Shown here: in pieces, positions 10,220-18,528 of the stretch
Layout of the letters: every line of letters starts with the position of its first letter
Position numbering within the stretch: the first letter of the stretch is position 1
Assembly (NCBI RefSeq): GCF_020297365.1
Contig: NZ_JAIXIG010000003.1
Coordinates: 1 to 64,000, forward strand
Length of the DNA stretch: 64,000 nt
Origin: Curtobacterium oceanosedimentum
GTDB taxonomy: Bacteria; Actinomycetota; Actinomycetes; Actinomycetales; Microbacteriaceae
Direction: 5' to 3'
Program-made: the position numbers and the translations under genes
The notes under the pieces: model-generated
Databases searched by the model: none
The model's input: the letters and a program-made list of their open reading frames with translations, nothing else
Told to the model about the DNA's origin: nothing

Positions 10220-10888
10220 GTGACAACCGCTGACCAGCCCGTGCGCTCACCCCGCCGCGATGCCGCCGAGAACCGTGCAGCGCTCCTCGACGCCGCACGC
10301 ACCTGCCTGCAGCGCGACCCGGACGCCTCCATCGAGACGATCGCCGCCGCCGCCGGGCTGTCGCGCCGTGCGGTGTACGGACACTTCCCGTCGCGCGACG
10401 ACCTGGTGCGCGAACTCGTGACCACCGGCGCCGCCCGCATCGCCGCCGCCATGCCCACCACCTCGGACCTGCAGGAGCTCCCGCCCGCGGCCCGGCTGGC
10501 CGCCATCGCGGTGACGCTCTGGACCGAGGTCTCGCACGTCCGCTCGATGGCCCGGGTCGCCGTCCGCAGCCCCTTCGTCGAGCCGGTCGCCGCCGTGTTC
10601 GCTCCCCTGCGTGCCCAGGTGCGCGAGGCCTGCGCCCTCGGCATCGCCGACGGGACGATGCGCGACGACGTCGACCCCGCCACGCTCGGGCGACTGGTCG
10701 AGGGCGCCTGCATCACCGTGCTCGACGAGGCCACCCGCTCCGGCACGACCGACGAGGACGGCCGACGCATGGTCGTGGTGTCCGCCCTGGGGGTCGCCGG
10801 GATCGACTGGCGCACCGCCCTGCTGTCCGAACCCGCGAGCCCGGCCCGCGTCCCCGCTCCCGATGCCGCTCAGGAGGACCACGCATGA
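10220..10888 (+). CDS. TetR/AcrR family transcriptional regulator
   Basis: The 222-residue regulator has an N-terminal helix-turn-helix (IETIAAAAGLSRRAVYGHFPSR, about residues 36-57; split here as IETIAAAAGLSRRAV then YGHFPSR) and an all-alpha ligand-binding domain without recognisable class features. The GTG start lies seven bases after a TACGAT -10, consistent with leaderless translation. Its stop overlaps the next start (ATGA), so it is co-transcribed with the ABC-like and YhgE genes and probably represses them through the TGCACA/TGTGCA palindrome. Confidence 0.88.
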   Translation: MTTADQPVRSPRRDAAENRAALLDAARTCLQRDPDASIETIAAAAGLSRRAVYGHFPSRDDLVRELVTTGAARIAAAMPTTSDLQELPPAARLAAIAVTLWTEVSHVRSMARVAVRSPFVEPVAAVFAPLRAQVREACALGIADGTMRDDVDPATLGRLVEGACITVLDEATRSGTTDEDGRRMVVVSALGVAGIDWRTALLSEPASPARVPAPDAAQEDHA

Positions 10889-11637
10889 CGCTCGAACTCG
10901 ACCACGTCGGCATCGGCGAGGAGCCCGGCGCCGCACTGCCCGTCGTCTCCGCCGTCGCCGCGCCCGGACGCCCCGGCGTCGTGGCCGTCGAGACGGAGCA
11001 GTCCCCCGTGCTCGCGTCCCTCGTCGCCGGTGGGCGCATGCGACCCGACACCGGCCGCCTGCTGCTCGACGGCCACGAGGACCCGGCCGCCGTCCGCCGC
11101 TCCGTCGCCCTGGTGGACACCCCCGGGGTCGCCGAACCGTTCCCGGTGCTGCGTCTCGAGCAGATCGTGCGCGAGGAACTCGCCTTCGCCGGACGCCGGC
11201 CGAACCGCGAGCACGTCACCACCGTGCTCGACGAACTCGGGCTGCGGCAGTACGCCGCCACCCCCGTGCAGCGCGTCCCCACGGCCGTGCGCATCCGGCT
11301 GCTCGTCGAGCTCGCCCTGCTGCGCGACGGTGTCACCGGTCTGGTCGTCACCTCGCCCGAACGCCACGGCGGCGCCGTCGAGGAGTGGTTCCAGGTGCTC
11401 CGCGACGTCGCGCGACGGGACGTGACCGTCGTGCTCGTGACCTCCAAGGCCGCCGCGGCGACCGTCGAGCGTCTGCTCGACACCGTCGAGCCGCTCGACC
11501 GCGTCGATCCGATCGACCCCACCCAGACCGAGGACCCCGAGGACGTGGCCCGACCTGCCGGAACCGAGCCGGGCCTCCCGTCCGCTCCGTCCGGCACCGC
11601 AGATCCCGCAACCGTCCCGACGGAGGCAACCACGTGA
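10885..11637 (+). CDS. ABC-ATPase-like protein lacking nucleotide-binding motifs
   Basis: The outline is that of an ABC ATPase: LELDHVGIGE at the start, then GRLLLDG, a Q-loop-like VALVDTPG and a C-terminal VTVVLVTSK. However, the Walker A place (after GVVAVE) reads TEQSPVLA instead of GxxGxGKST, the LSGGQ place reads RVPTAVRIRL, and the Walker B place reads GLVVTSPERHG with no Asp-Glu pair. It should not bind ATP in the usual way. The last 50 residues are disordered and Pro/Thr/Glu-rich. The 250-residue gene overlaps both neighbours by 4 bp, so it is made together with YhgE/Pip; a regulatory or scaffold role is inferred. Confidence 0.7.
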   Translation: MTLELDHVGIGEEPGAALPVVSAVAAPGRPGVVAVETEQSPVLASLVAGGRMRPDTGRLLLDGHEDPAAVRRSVALVDTPGVAEPFPVLRLEQIVREELAFAGRRPNREHVTTVLDELGLRQYAATPVQRVPTAVRIRLLVELALLRDGVTGLVVTSPERHGGAVEEWFQVLRDVARRDVTVVLVTSKAAAATVERLLDTVEPLDRVDPIDPTQTEDPEDVARPAGTEPGLPSAPSGTADPATVPTEATT

Positions 11638-13715
11638 CCACCACCTCGCTCGTCCGCGCAGAACTCGCGCGGCTCACCGCGACCCCGCTCGCACGCCTGG
11701 CGTTCATCGCGCTGATGATCGTGCCGCTGCTGTACGGCGGCGCCTACCTGTGGGCGAACCGCGACCCCTACGCCAAGCTCGACCAGATCCCCGCCGCGAT
11801 CGTGGACCTCGACGCCGGGGCGACCCTCGACGGCGACCACGTCGACTACGGCGAGGACGTCACGAAGGAAGCCGTCGACGGCGGCGACTTCGACTGGACG
11901 ACGACCGACGCGGCCGACGCGCGTTCCGGCGTGCGGAACGGCACCTACGACTTCGTCGTCACGATCCCGCACGACTTCTCCGAGCGCCTGGCGTCCGCGC
12001 GGTCCGACGACCCCGCGCAGGCGGAGCTCGTCCTGACCACCGCCGACACGAACTCGTACCTGGCATCGACCATCGCCGAGCAGGCGGGCAAGACCATGCG
12101 CGCCGCCGTGACCGAGCGCGTCGGCAAGCAGGCGGCGAAGACCCTGCTCGTCGGGCTCGCCGACGTGCGCGACAGCCTCGGCGACGCCGTCGACGGGGCC
12201 GACCAGCTCGCATCCGGAACCGCGAAGGCGGACAGGGGTGCGCACGAGCTCGCCGACGGCACCAGCAAGCTGTCGTCCGGTGCGGCGGAACTCGCGTCCG
12301 GCACGGCCGACCTGCCGTCGCAGACCCAGCAGCTGGACAGCGGTGCGCAGCAGGTGGCGTCCGGGGCCTCGACCCTGGCGTCCGGGCTGGCCAGCGCACA
12401 GGAGCAGACGGCGGCACTGCCGTCGCAGACGCAGCAGTTGAACGCGGGAGCGCAGCAGGTCGCGGCCGGCAACGAGAGGCTCGCCGACACGGTCGACTCG
12501 TACAGCGCCGACGTCGAGTCGCTCCAGCCCCTCGACGCACAGACCCTCATCTCGGGCATCACCGACAACCTGCCCGAGGGCGTCGAGCTCACCGAGGAAC
12601 AGCAGGCTGCCCTGCAGTCGACCGTCACCGACGCAGTCACCCGGGTCAACACCGCCGGCGCCTCGGCAAAGAGCACCTACGAGTCGACCAAGTCGTCGGT
12701 GGACAAGCTCCGTGACGGCTCCGCACAGGTCGCGGCCGGCACGTCGTCGCTCGCCTCCGCGGCGCCGACGCTCGCGTCCGGCATCTCCTCGGCGGCGACG
12801 GGTGCGTCGACGCTCGCAACGGGAGCCGCGAAGGTGGCCGACGGCACGTCGACGCTGGCTTCGGCTGCTCCGGCCCTGTCGTCGGGTGCATCCCAGCTCG
12901 CGACCGGCACGGAGTCCGCCGACCAGGGCGCTTCGTCGCTCGCGTCCGGGTTGGACGAGCTGAAGACCGGGTCGTCGAAGCTCGCGAAGTCGCTCGACCA
13001 GGGCCGCACGAAGATCCCCGCGTCGGACGCGTCGCAGCGCGAGGACCAGGCGTCCGTCATCTCCGACCCGGTCAGCGTCGGGGACGACAACATCGCCGCC
13101 GCGTCGAACTACGGGGCGGGTCTCGCGCCGTTCTTCATCTCGCTCGCCGCCTGGATCGGCATGTACGCGCTGTTCCTCATCCTCAAGCCGATCTCGAAGC
13201 GGGCCATCACGGCGGTGCGGAAGCCCCTGTCCGTCGTGTTCGGTGGCTGGCTGACCCCGGCGCTGCTCGGCCTGGTGCAGATGGTGGCGCTGTTCGCCAT
13301 CGTGCGGTTCGCCCTCGACCTGGACGTCGTGCACACCGCCGGGACGATCGGCATCATGGTGCTGGCCTCGATGACCTTCGCGGCGATCATCATGGCGCTG
13401 AACGTGCTGCTCGGCTCGGTGGGGCAGTTCCTCGGCCTGGTGCTCATGCTCGTGCAGCTCGTCACCGCCGGCGGGACGTTCCCGTGGCAGACGCTGCCCG
13501 GGCCGTTGGCGGCGCTGCACTTCGCGCTGCCGATGACGTACTCCGTCGACGCGATCCGGCAGACGATGTACGGCGGCAACCTCGGCGCCGCGTGGTCGGA
13601 CGCCGGCGTGCTGCTCTGCTGGCTGCTCGGGGCGTTGCTCGTGTCGTACGTGGTGACGGCCCGGCAGACCCGGTCCCGCACGTTGCGCGACCTGCGCCCG
13701 AGCCTGATCGGGTAG
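11634..13715 (+). CDS. YhgE/Pip family membrane protein
   Basis: The 693-residue protein has the family's layout: an N-terminal membrane helix (LAFIALMIVPLLYGGAYLW), an extracellular region full of LASG / LADGTSKL-type repeats forming a long coiled coil, and five or six membrane helices at the C-terminus, the last ending before an Arg-rich tail. Relatives include the phage infection protein Pip of Lactococcus and the YueB phage receptor; many are ABC-2-like exporters. The GTG start overlaps the preceding stop and is served by CGGAGG. Co-expression with a TetR repressor suggests inducible export or envelope defence. The native substrate is unknown. Confidence 0.88.
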   Translation: MTTTSLVRAELARLTATPLARLAFIALMIVPLLYGGAYLWANRDPYAKLDQIPAAIVDLDAGATLDGDHVDYGEDVTKEAVDGGDFDWTTTDAADARSGVRNGTYDFVVTIPHDFSERLASARSDDPAQAELVLTTADTNSYLASTIAEQAGKTMRAAVTERVGKQAAKTLLVGLADVRDSLGDAVDGADQLASGTAKADRGAHELADGTSKLSSGAAELASGTADLPSQTQQLDSGAQQVASGASTLASGLASAQEQTAALPSQTQQLNAGAQQVAAGNERLADTVDSYSADVESLQPLDAQTLISGITDNLPEGVELTEEQQAALQSTVTDAVTRVNTAGASAKSTYESTKSSVDKLRDGSAQVAAGTSSLASAAPTLASGISSAATGASTLATGAAKVADGTSTLASAAPALSSGASQLATGTESADQGASSLASGLDELKTGSSKLAKSLDQGRTKIPASDASQREDQASVISDPVSVGDDNIAAASNYGAGLAPFFISLAAWIGMYALFLILKPISKRAITAVRKPLSVVFGGWLTPALLGLVQMVALFAIVRFALDLDVVHTAGTIGIMVLASMTFAAIIMALNVLLGSVGQFLGLVLMLVQLVTAGGTFPWQTLPGPLAALHFALPMTYSVDAIRQTMYGGNLGAAWSDAGVLLCWLLGALLVSYVVTARQTRSRTLRDLRPSLIG

Positions 13716-13790
13716 CGCGGGCGGGGGCGGGGCTTCGTGCGCTTCGTGCGCTTCGTGCGCTCGGTGCGGCCCCCGCCCCGCGAGCGCCGA

Positions 13791-13841
13791 GTGAGCAGAA
13801 GACTCCGGGTTGCCCACAGCGACCCGGCGTTCTCTGCTCAC
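13791..13841. repeat. 51-bp palindromic element, copy 2
   Basis: Same 51-bp length, GTGAGCAGA/TCTGCTCAC ends and CGGGT/ACCCG core as copy 1, but with three or four mismatches between the arms. It lies between two convergent genes; its last bases supply the TGA stop of the minus-strand DUF559 gene. Confidence 0.8.
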
Positions 13842-14746
13842 TCGACATGGCGCGCACGACGAGCGAGGAGCGCCGCGAGGTGTTCGAGCGCTCCCTGCGC
13901 ATGCCCGCTCAGGTCGGACTTCGTCCACCGCACGACCGCCCAGCCGAGGCGCTCCATCTCGCGGTAACGGCGGAGGTCTCGCCCCCACTGCTCGGCGTCG
14001 GTCCGGTGGTGGTCGCCCTCGTACTCGATCACGATGCGCTGCTCCGGGTACGCCATGTCCACACGACCGACGAACCGTCCCGCCTCGTCGAGGATCTCGA
14101 CCTGCAGCTCGGGCTCCGGCAGCCCCGCTCGGACGATCGCCAGACGTGCCCGGGTCTCCTGGGGAGAACCGGCTCCGACCCGCACCAGCTCGATCGCTGC
14201 ACGCAGGTTCCGGATGCCCCGTCGACTGCCGGCCCCGACGAGCGCCGTGGCGAGGTCCTCCAGCCGGGTCGAACACCGCCGCGCGGACACGATCGCATCG
14301 CCGAGGACGACGAGTTCGTCGACGGTGAGCAACGCGCCGCACTCGATCCACGCGGTCGCCGGGCTGCTCGCCGGCACACCCCACCGTTGCCGGACGACGG
14401 CGCGCTCGGGCTGGACCCGATGCCCGATCACACCGGCACGTCGGGGCTGCGCCTGCGGCAGGATGCTGCTGATGTGGACGGGCGCGGCAGCGGCAGTCGG
14501 GACCGGTAACTCCCACAACACCGCTGCCGACACGTGGCTGATGAACTGGCCGCGGAGCAGGATCGGTCCGAGTGCCCGAATGCGCTGGACCGCGTCGGGC
14601 GGATCGTGCCGGGGCCAGCGGATGGACCGCGTCGGACACACGAGGTCGCCGCGCTGGAGTCGGTGACGGGGAACGCCCGCGCGGTCGGCGCGGCCGACGT
14701 CGAACGCACGACCGCGCAGCGAGGGTGGGAGTGGCTGTGCACGCAT
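13838..14746 (-). CDS. DUF559 (Vsr-like) endonuclease-domain protein with AbiEi-like N-terminus
   Basis: The 302-residue protein has an N-terminal region resembling the winged-helix and linker of AbiEi-type proteins (HVSAAVLWELPVP is the typical HxTAA-WG-like spot) and a C-terminal DUF559 domain. The PD-(D/E)XK elements are present: Glu in SPQETRARL, Asp in GRVDMAYP, then VIEYEGDHH and LGWAVVRWT. Such proteins are common and often duplicated in actinobacteria; their targets are not known. The ATG at 14746 was chosen because GAAGG lies 8 nt upstream. The gene is framed by two 51-bp palindromes, one containing its stop codon and one 104 bp upstream of the start. No AbiEii toxin is adjacent. Confidence 0.8.
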   Translation of the reverse strand: MRAQPLPPSLRGRAFDVGRADRAGVPRHRLQRGDLVCPTRSIRWPRHDPPDAVQRIRALGPILLRGQFISHVSAAVLWELPVPTAAAAPVHISSILPQAQPRRAGVIGHRVQPERAVVRQRWGVPASSPATAWIECGALLTVDELVVLGDAIVSARRCSTRLEDLATALVGAGSRRGIRNLRAAIELVRVGAGSPQETRARLAIVRAGLPEPELQVEILDEAGRFVGRVDMAYPEQRIVIEYEGDHHRTDAEQWGRDLRRYREMERLGWAVVRWTKSDLSGHAQGALEHLAALLARRARHVE

Positions 14747-14850
14747 ACCCGACACCTTCGGGTCCCCGCTCCCCGCACCGCCCGGAGAACGCGTGATCCG
14801 TGCACGAGTCGCGCCGCGCCTCCCATGTGGAGGACAAGGGTGCCCCTCGA

Positions 14851-14901
14851 GTGAGCAGAAGACGACGGGTGAGCACCGGCCACCCGTCGTCTTCTGCTCA
14901 C
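14851..14901. repeat. 51-bp palindromic element, copy 3
   Basis: Perfect 21-bp arms and a 9-nt loop, with the same outer 12 bases as copy 1 but a different stem triplet (CGA paired with TCG instead of TGT with ACA). It lies between divergent genes, so a terminator role alone does not explain it. Confidence 0.85.
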
Positions 14902-15012
14902 TCGGCGCCCGCCGCGCGAGCGGGACGAGCCCGCCGCGAACGGGACGGCGCCCGCCGCGACCGCCCCCACGCTACGATCGACGCACGAACCAACGGAGGG
15001 TCGGAGCGCACC

Positions 15013-16002
15013 ATGGGAGACGGCAAGCCCGCCACCATCTACGACGTGGCCGCGCGCGCCGGGGTCTCCAAGTCACTCGTGTCCCTCGTGCTGCAGCGCT
15101 CCCCCCGGGTGAGCGACCAGCGCCGGGCCGCCGTGCTGCAGGCGATCCAGGAGCTCGACTACCGCCCCTCCACCGCGGCCGTCTCGCTCGCCGGCACCCG
15201 CAGCCGCACGGTCGGCGTGGTGCTCGACGACTTCCGCAACCAGTGGTTCGTCGACCTGCTCACCGGCCTGCGCGAGAGCCTGCAGGACCAGGGGCACCGG
15301 CTCGTGGTGGCCGACCGGTTCCTCAACACGGGGCTCGACGCGTCACCGGTCGAGGGCTTCCTGTCGATGCGTGTCGAGGGCATCGTCATCGCGGGCGAAC
15401 CGACGACGGACCTCGCCGTCCCCGCCTCGATGCCGCTCGTCATCGCCGGCGGTCGGGTGTCGATCCCCCGCGCCGACACCGTCGCCAACGACGACCGTGC
15501 CGGGGGCGCGATCGCGGCGGAGCACCTGCTCGGCCTCGGGCACACGCGCCTCGGCTTCGTCGGCGCGGCCTCGGCGGCATCGGCCGAACGGCGCACCGGC
15601 TTCCTCCAGGCGACGAGCGGCCGAGCCACGGTCGTCGACACCGTGCTGCCCGGTGAGCCCACCGAGGCGGCCGGCTCGCAGGCACTGGCCGCCCTGCTCG
15701 ACGAACACCCCGACGTCACCGCCGTCTTCGCCGCGAACGACGTCATGGCACTCGGCGCCATGTCCGAACTCGCCGCGCGGGGACTCCGCGTCCCCGAGGA
15801 CGTCTCGGTCATCGGCTACGACGACACCCCCGTCGCCGCGATGCGATACGTCGGCCTGACGAGCATCGACGACCGCAGCGTCGAGATCGGCCGCGGCGCC
15901 GGCGAGCGCCTGCTCGCCCGCATCGCGGACCCGGGCACCGCCGCGACGGAACTCCTGGTGGAACCCCGTCTGGTCGCCCGGCGCACCACCGCCGCACGCT
16001 GA
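15013..16002 (+). CDS. LacI family transcriptional regulator
   Basis: The 329-residue protein has a LacI helix-turn-helix at the N-terminus (ATIYDVAARAGVSKSLVSLV, residues about 7-26) followed by the hinge segment YRPSTAA and a periplasmic-binding-like effector domain with VIGYDDTPVAAM near the C-terminus. The start is the ATG after GGAGGG; a TACGAT -10 candidate lies about 35 bp upstream. Family members sense sugars or related metabolites. No sugar operon is adjacent, so the regulon cannot be read from context. Confidence 0.9.
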   Translation: MGDGKPATIYDVAARAGVSKSLVSLVLQRSPRVSDQRRAAVLQAIQELDYRPSTAAVSLAGTRSRTVGVVLDDFRNQWFVDLLTGLRESLQDQGHRLVVADRFLNTGLDASPVEGFLSMRVEGIVIAGEPTTDLAVPASMPLVIAGGRVSIPRADTVANDDRAGGAIAAEHLLGLGHTRLGFVGAASAASAERRTGFLQATSGRATVVDTVLPGEPTEAAGSQALAALLDEHPDVTAVFAANDVMALGAMSELAARGLRVPEDVSVIGYDDTPVAAMRYVGLTSIDDRSVEIGRGAGERLLARIADPGTAATELLVEPRLVARRTTAAR

Positions 16003-16093
16003 CGCATCGGCTGGGAGGCCCGTCCCACCTCCGCCCCGCCCGATCCGCGAGCCGGGATGGTCGCGTCCAGGGCCAGCACTCGCGCCCGCCCGC

Positions 16094-16783
16094 TCAGGGA
16101 GCGTCCGGCAACCGGGCGTGCTGGACGACCCAGGAGTGCATGACGATCGCAGCCGCCGCCGACGCGTTGATGCTCCGCGTCGACCCGAACTGCGTGATCT
16201 CCAGGTGTCCGTCCGCACCCGCGACGGCCTCGTCGGTCAGGCCGGGGCCCTCCTGCCCGAACAGGAACACGCAGCGCTCGGGGATCGTCGCGGTCTCGAT
16301 GCGCTCGGCCCCCGGGGTGTTGTCGATCGCGATCACCGGGCGCCCGTCCTCGGCCATCGCGGCGAGGAAGGACTCGACGTCGGGGTGGGAGCGGACGTGC
16401 TGGTACCGGTCGGTGACCATCGCGCCCCGCTTGTTCCACCGCCGTCGCCCGATGATGTGCACGGTGCCGGCGAGGAACGCGTTCGCGCTCCGGACGATCG
16501 ACCCGATGTTCAGGTCGTGCTGCCAGTTCTCGATCGCGACGTCGAACGCGTGCCGGCGGGTGTCGAGGTCGGCGACGATGGCGTCCATCGACCAGTAGCG
16601 GTACCGGTCGATCACGTTCCGGGAGTCCCCGGCCGCCAGCAGCTCGGGGTCGAGCCGCGGATCGTCGGGCCACGGTTCCGGGTGCGGCCCGACGCCGTTG
16701 GACGTCAACTCGTGCGACGGCGACGGCGAGGGCGACGACGACGACTCCTGCTGCGGGGACGGCTGGTCGTCGTGCTCGGTCAC
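16094..16783 (-). CDS. TrmH/SpoU family RNA 2'-O-methyltransferase
   Basis: The 229-residue SPOUT-fold methyltransferase shows all three family motifs: NIGSIVRSANAF, FLFGQEGPGLTDE and FGSTRSINASAAAAIVMHSW. It should methylate a ribose 2'-OH in tRNA or rRNA with S-adenosylmethionine; the target is not specified by sequence. The N-terminal 40 residues are Ser/Pro-rich low complexity (SSSSPSPSPSH) and probably disordered. A degenerate GGGAGGCCCGTCCC remnant of the terminator family lies in the convergent gap with the LacI gene. Confidence 0.92.
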   Translation of the reverse strand: MTEHDDQPSPQQESSSSPSPSPSHELTSNGVGPHPEPWPDDPRLDPELLAAGDSRNVIDRYRYWSMDAIVADLDTRRHAFDVAIENWQHDLNIGSIVRSANAFLAGTVHIIGRRRWNKRGAMVTDRYQHVRSHPDVESFLAAMAEDGRPVIAIDNTPGAERIETATIPERCVFLFGQEGPGLTDEAVAGADGHLEITQFGSTRSINASAAAAIVMHSWVVQHARLPDAP

Positions 16784-16820
16784 CGACCCAGCGTACGGGC
16801 CGCCGGGCGCCGCTCCGCCG

Positions 16821-17513
16821 TCAGGACCGGGCGCCGGACGCGATGCGGGACTCGATGCCCGCGATCAGGATGTCGAGCCCGAGCGCGAACCGGTCGTCGT
16901 ACGAGTGCTCCCCGAGGATCTCGCCGACGAGTCGGTGCCGCTCGGGACGCCCGGCCTCGGAGTCGCCGCGGCCCACCTGCACCCCGGCGTGCCCGACCAC
17001 GAAGTCGTACACGACGAAGAACGTGTACATCGCCTCGGCCGGGGGCAGTCCGGCATCCTCGAGTGCCCCGACGACCTTCGCCACGACCGCGTCGGACTCG
17101 GTCGAGGCCAGGGGCGCCCGCTGGCTGTGCGACTCGAGCACGAGCGGGTGGGTGCGCATGAGGTCACGGAAGGTCGTGGCGAAGGTCCGCACGACCGCGT
17201 GCCACTCGTCCGGCCAGACGAACGTGGCGGTGAACTCGTCGACGGTGCGGCGCACGAGTTCGGCGTGCAGGTCGTCGAGGCCGCCGATCGTGCGGTGCAC
17301 CGTCATCGGCGCGACGCCGAGCCGCACCCCGAGGGCGCGGAAGGACAGTCGGTCGAGCCCGTCCTCGTTCGCGATCGTCGTCGCGGCGTCCACCACCTGC
17401 TCCCGCGAGAGCACGTTCGGCCGACCTCTGCGTCGTCGCGGCGCCACCTCCACCTCGGCCGACACCGGGGTGGGTCGGGGCGTGGCGGACGGGGATCCGG
17501 GTTCGACGAGCAC
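16821..17513 (-). CDS. TetR family transcriptional regulator
   Basis: The 230-residue regulator begins with a 30-residue basic, Pro-rich tail (RRRRGRP), then a helix-turn-helix (FRALGVRLGVAPMTVHRTIG, about residues 55-74) and a C-terminal effector domain resembling the tetracycline-repressor C-domain. The start is the GTG at 17513 because AAGGAGG (17521-17527 on the minus strand) is correctly spaced. It is unpaired with a transporter here; its neighbours are a methyltransferase and a HAD phosphatase. Confidence 0.87.
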   Translation of the reverse strand: MLVEPGSPSATPRPTPVSAEVEVAPRRRRGRPNVLSREQVVDAATTIANEDGLDRLSFRALGVRLGVAPMTVHRTIGGLDDLHAELVRRTVDEFTATFVWPDEWHAVVRTFATTFRDLMRTHPLVLESHSQRAPLASTESDAVVAKVVGALEDAGLPPAEAMYTFFVVYDFVVGHAGVQVGRGDSEAGRPERHRLVGEILGEHSYDDRFALGLDILIAGIESRIASGARS

Positions 17514-17529
17514 GAGGGGGCCTCCTTGA

Positions 17530-17547
17530 TTCGGTACGTGTCCCGAA
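17530..17547 (-). promoter_or_regulatory. Candidate operator of the TetR gene
   Basis: TTCGG-(8 nt)-CCGAA is an inverted repeat just upstream of the AAGGAGG site, and GATTCGGT recurs about 40 bp further up. A TACGCT -10 candidate lies at 17549-17554 (minus strand), so the palindrome would cover the transcription start. Autoregulation is inferred. Confidence 0.4.
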
Positions 17548-17691
17548 AAGCGTAGAGCAAAAGCCGACTGCGATTCGGTGTCTCGACCATCCCGGGTCCG
17601 GCAGCGGCGCGCAAGAGCCGCTCCGAGCCTCCCGGCCCTTTCCGAGCCGGCCCCGAGGCGGGCCGCACGCGCCGCCCAGTAGGGTGAGCCC

Positions 17692-18489
17692 ATGGCGACC
17701 CGAGACGACGTCGAGTGCTGGCTGACCGACATGGACGGCGTGCTCGTCCACGAGAACCAGGCGCTCCCGGGGGCACCGGAGCTCATCCAGCAGTGGCTCG
17801 ACGACGGCACCGAGTTCCTCGTCCTGACGAACAACTCGATCTTCACGCCGCGTGACTTGAGCGCCCGGCTCCGCAGCTCCGGCCTGCACGTGCCCGAGGA
17901 CCGGATCTGGACGAGCGCCCTGGCGACCGCCGACTTCTGCCGATCGCAGATGCCCGGCGGTTCGGCCTTCGTGATCGGCGAGGCGGGCATGACCACCGCC
18001 CTGCACGAGGCCGGCTTCATCATGACCGAGACCGCGCCCGACTACGTCGTCGTGGGCGAGACCCGGAACTACTCGTTCGAGGCGATCACCAAGGCCGTCC
18101 GCCTGATCCGCGACGGCGCCCGGTTCATCGTGACGAACCCCGACGCCACCGGCCCGAGCGCCGAGGGCGTCCTGCCGGCCACGGGTGCGATCGCGGCGAT
18201 GATCGAGAAGGCGACCGGCAAGCAGCCCTACGTCGTCGGCAAGCCGAACCCGATGATGTTCCGCTCGGCGATGAACCGCATCGGTGCGCACTCCGAGAAC
18301 ACCGGCATGATCGGCGACCGGATGGACACCGACGTGCAGGCCGGCATCGAGGCGGGGCTGCACACCGTCCTCGTCATGACGGGCATCAGCGACCAGGCCG
18401 AGATCGACCGGTACCCGTTCCGTCCGAGCGAGGTCATCGCCGGCGTGCACGAGCTGGTGCGCACCGAGCCGTTCGAGGTCGAGCTCTAG
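17692..18489 (+). CDS. HAD-IIA (NagD-like) phosphatase
   Basis: The 265-residue cytosolic HAD hydrolase has DMDGVL near the N-terminus (nucleophile Asp), LTNNS (motif II), a Lys in GKPNPM and GDRMDTDV (acidic motif IV). The capping domain sits between motifs II and III, which defines subclass IIA, the NagD type acting on small sugar phosphates or nucleotides. TAGGGT lies six bases before the ATG with no Shine-Dalgarno, indicating a leaderless mRNA. It stands alone; function beyond phosphatase is not inferable. Confidence 0.92.
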   Translation: MATRDDVECWLTDMDGVLVHENQALPGAPELIQQWLDDGTEFLVLTNNSIFTPRDLSARLRSSGLHVPEDRIWTSALATADFCRSQMPGGSAFVIGEAGMTTALHEAGFIMTETAPDYVVVGETRNYSFEAITKAVRLIRDGARFIVTNPDATGPSAEGVLPATGAIAAMIEKATGKQPYVVGKPNPMMFRSAMNRIGAHSENTGMIGDRMDTDVQAGIEAGLHTVLVMTGISDQAEIDRYPFRPSEVIAGVHELVRTEPFEVEL

Positions 18490-18528
18490 CACCGAGCGCC
18501 CGGCGGGCAACGCCCGGCACTCGCGCGC

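Noticed and set aside
13838..14746. AbiE toxin-antitoxin system
   Set aside because: Only the AbiEi-like N-terminal part is present, fused to DUF559; no AbiEii nucleotidyltransferase gene is adjacent.
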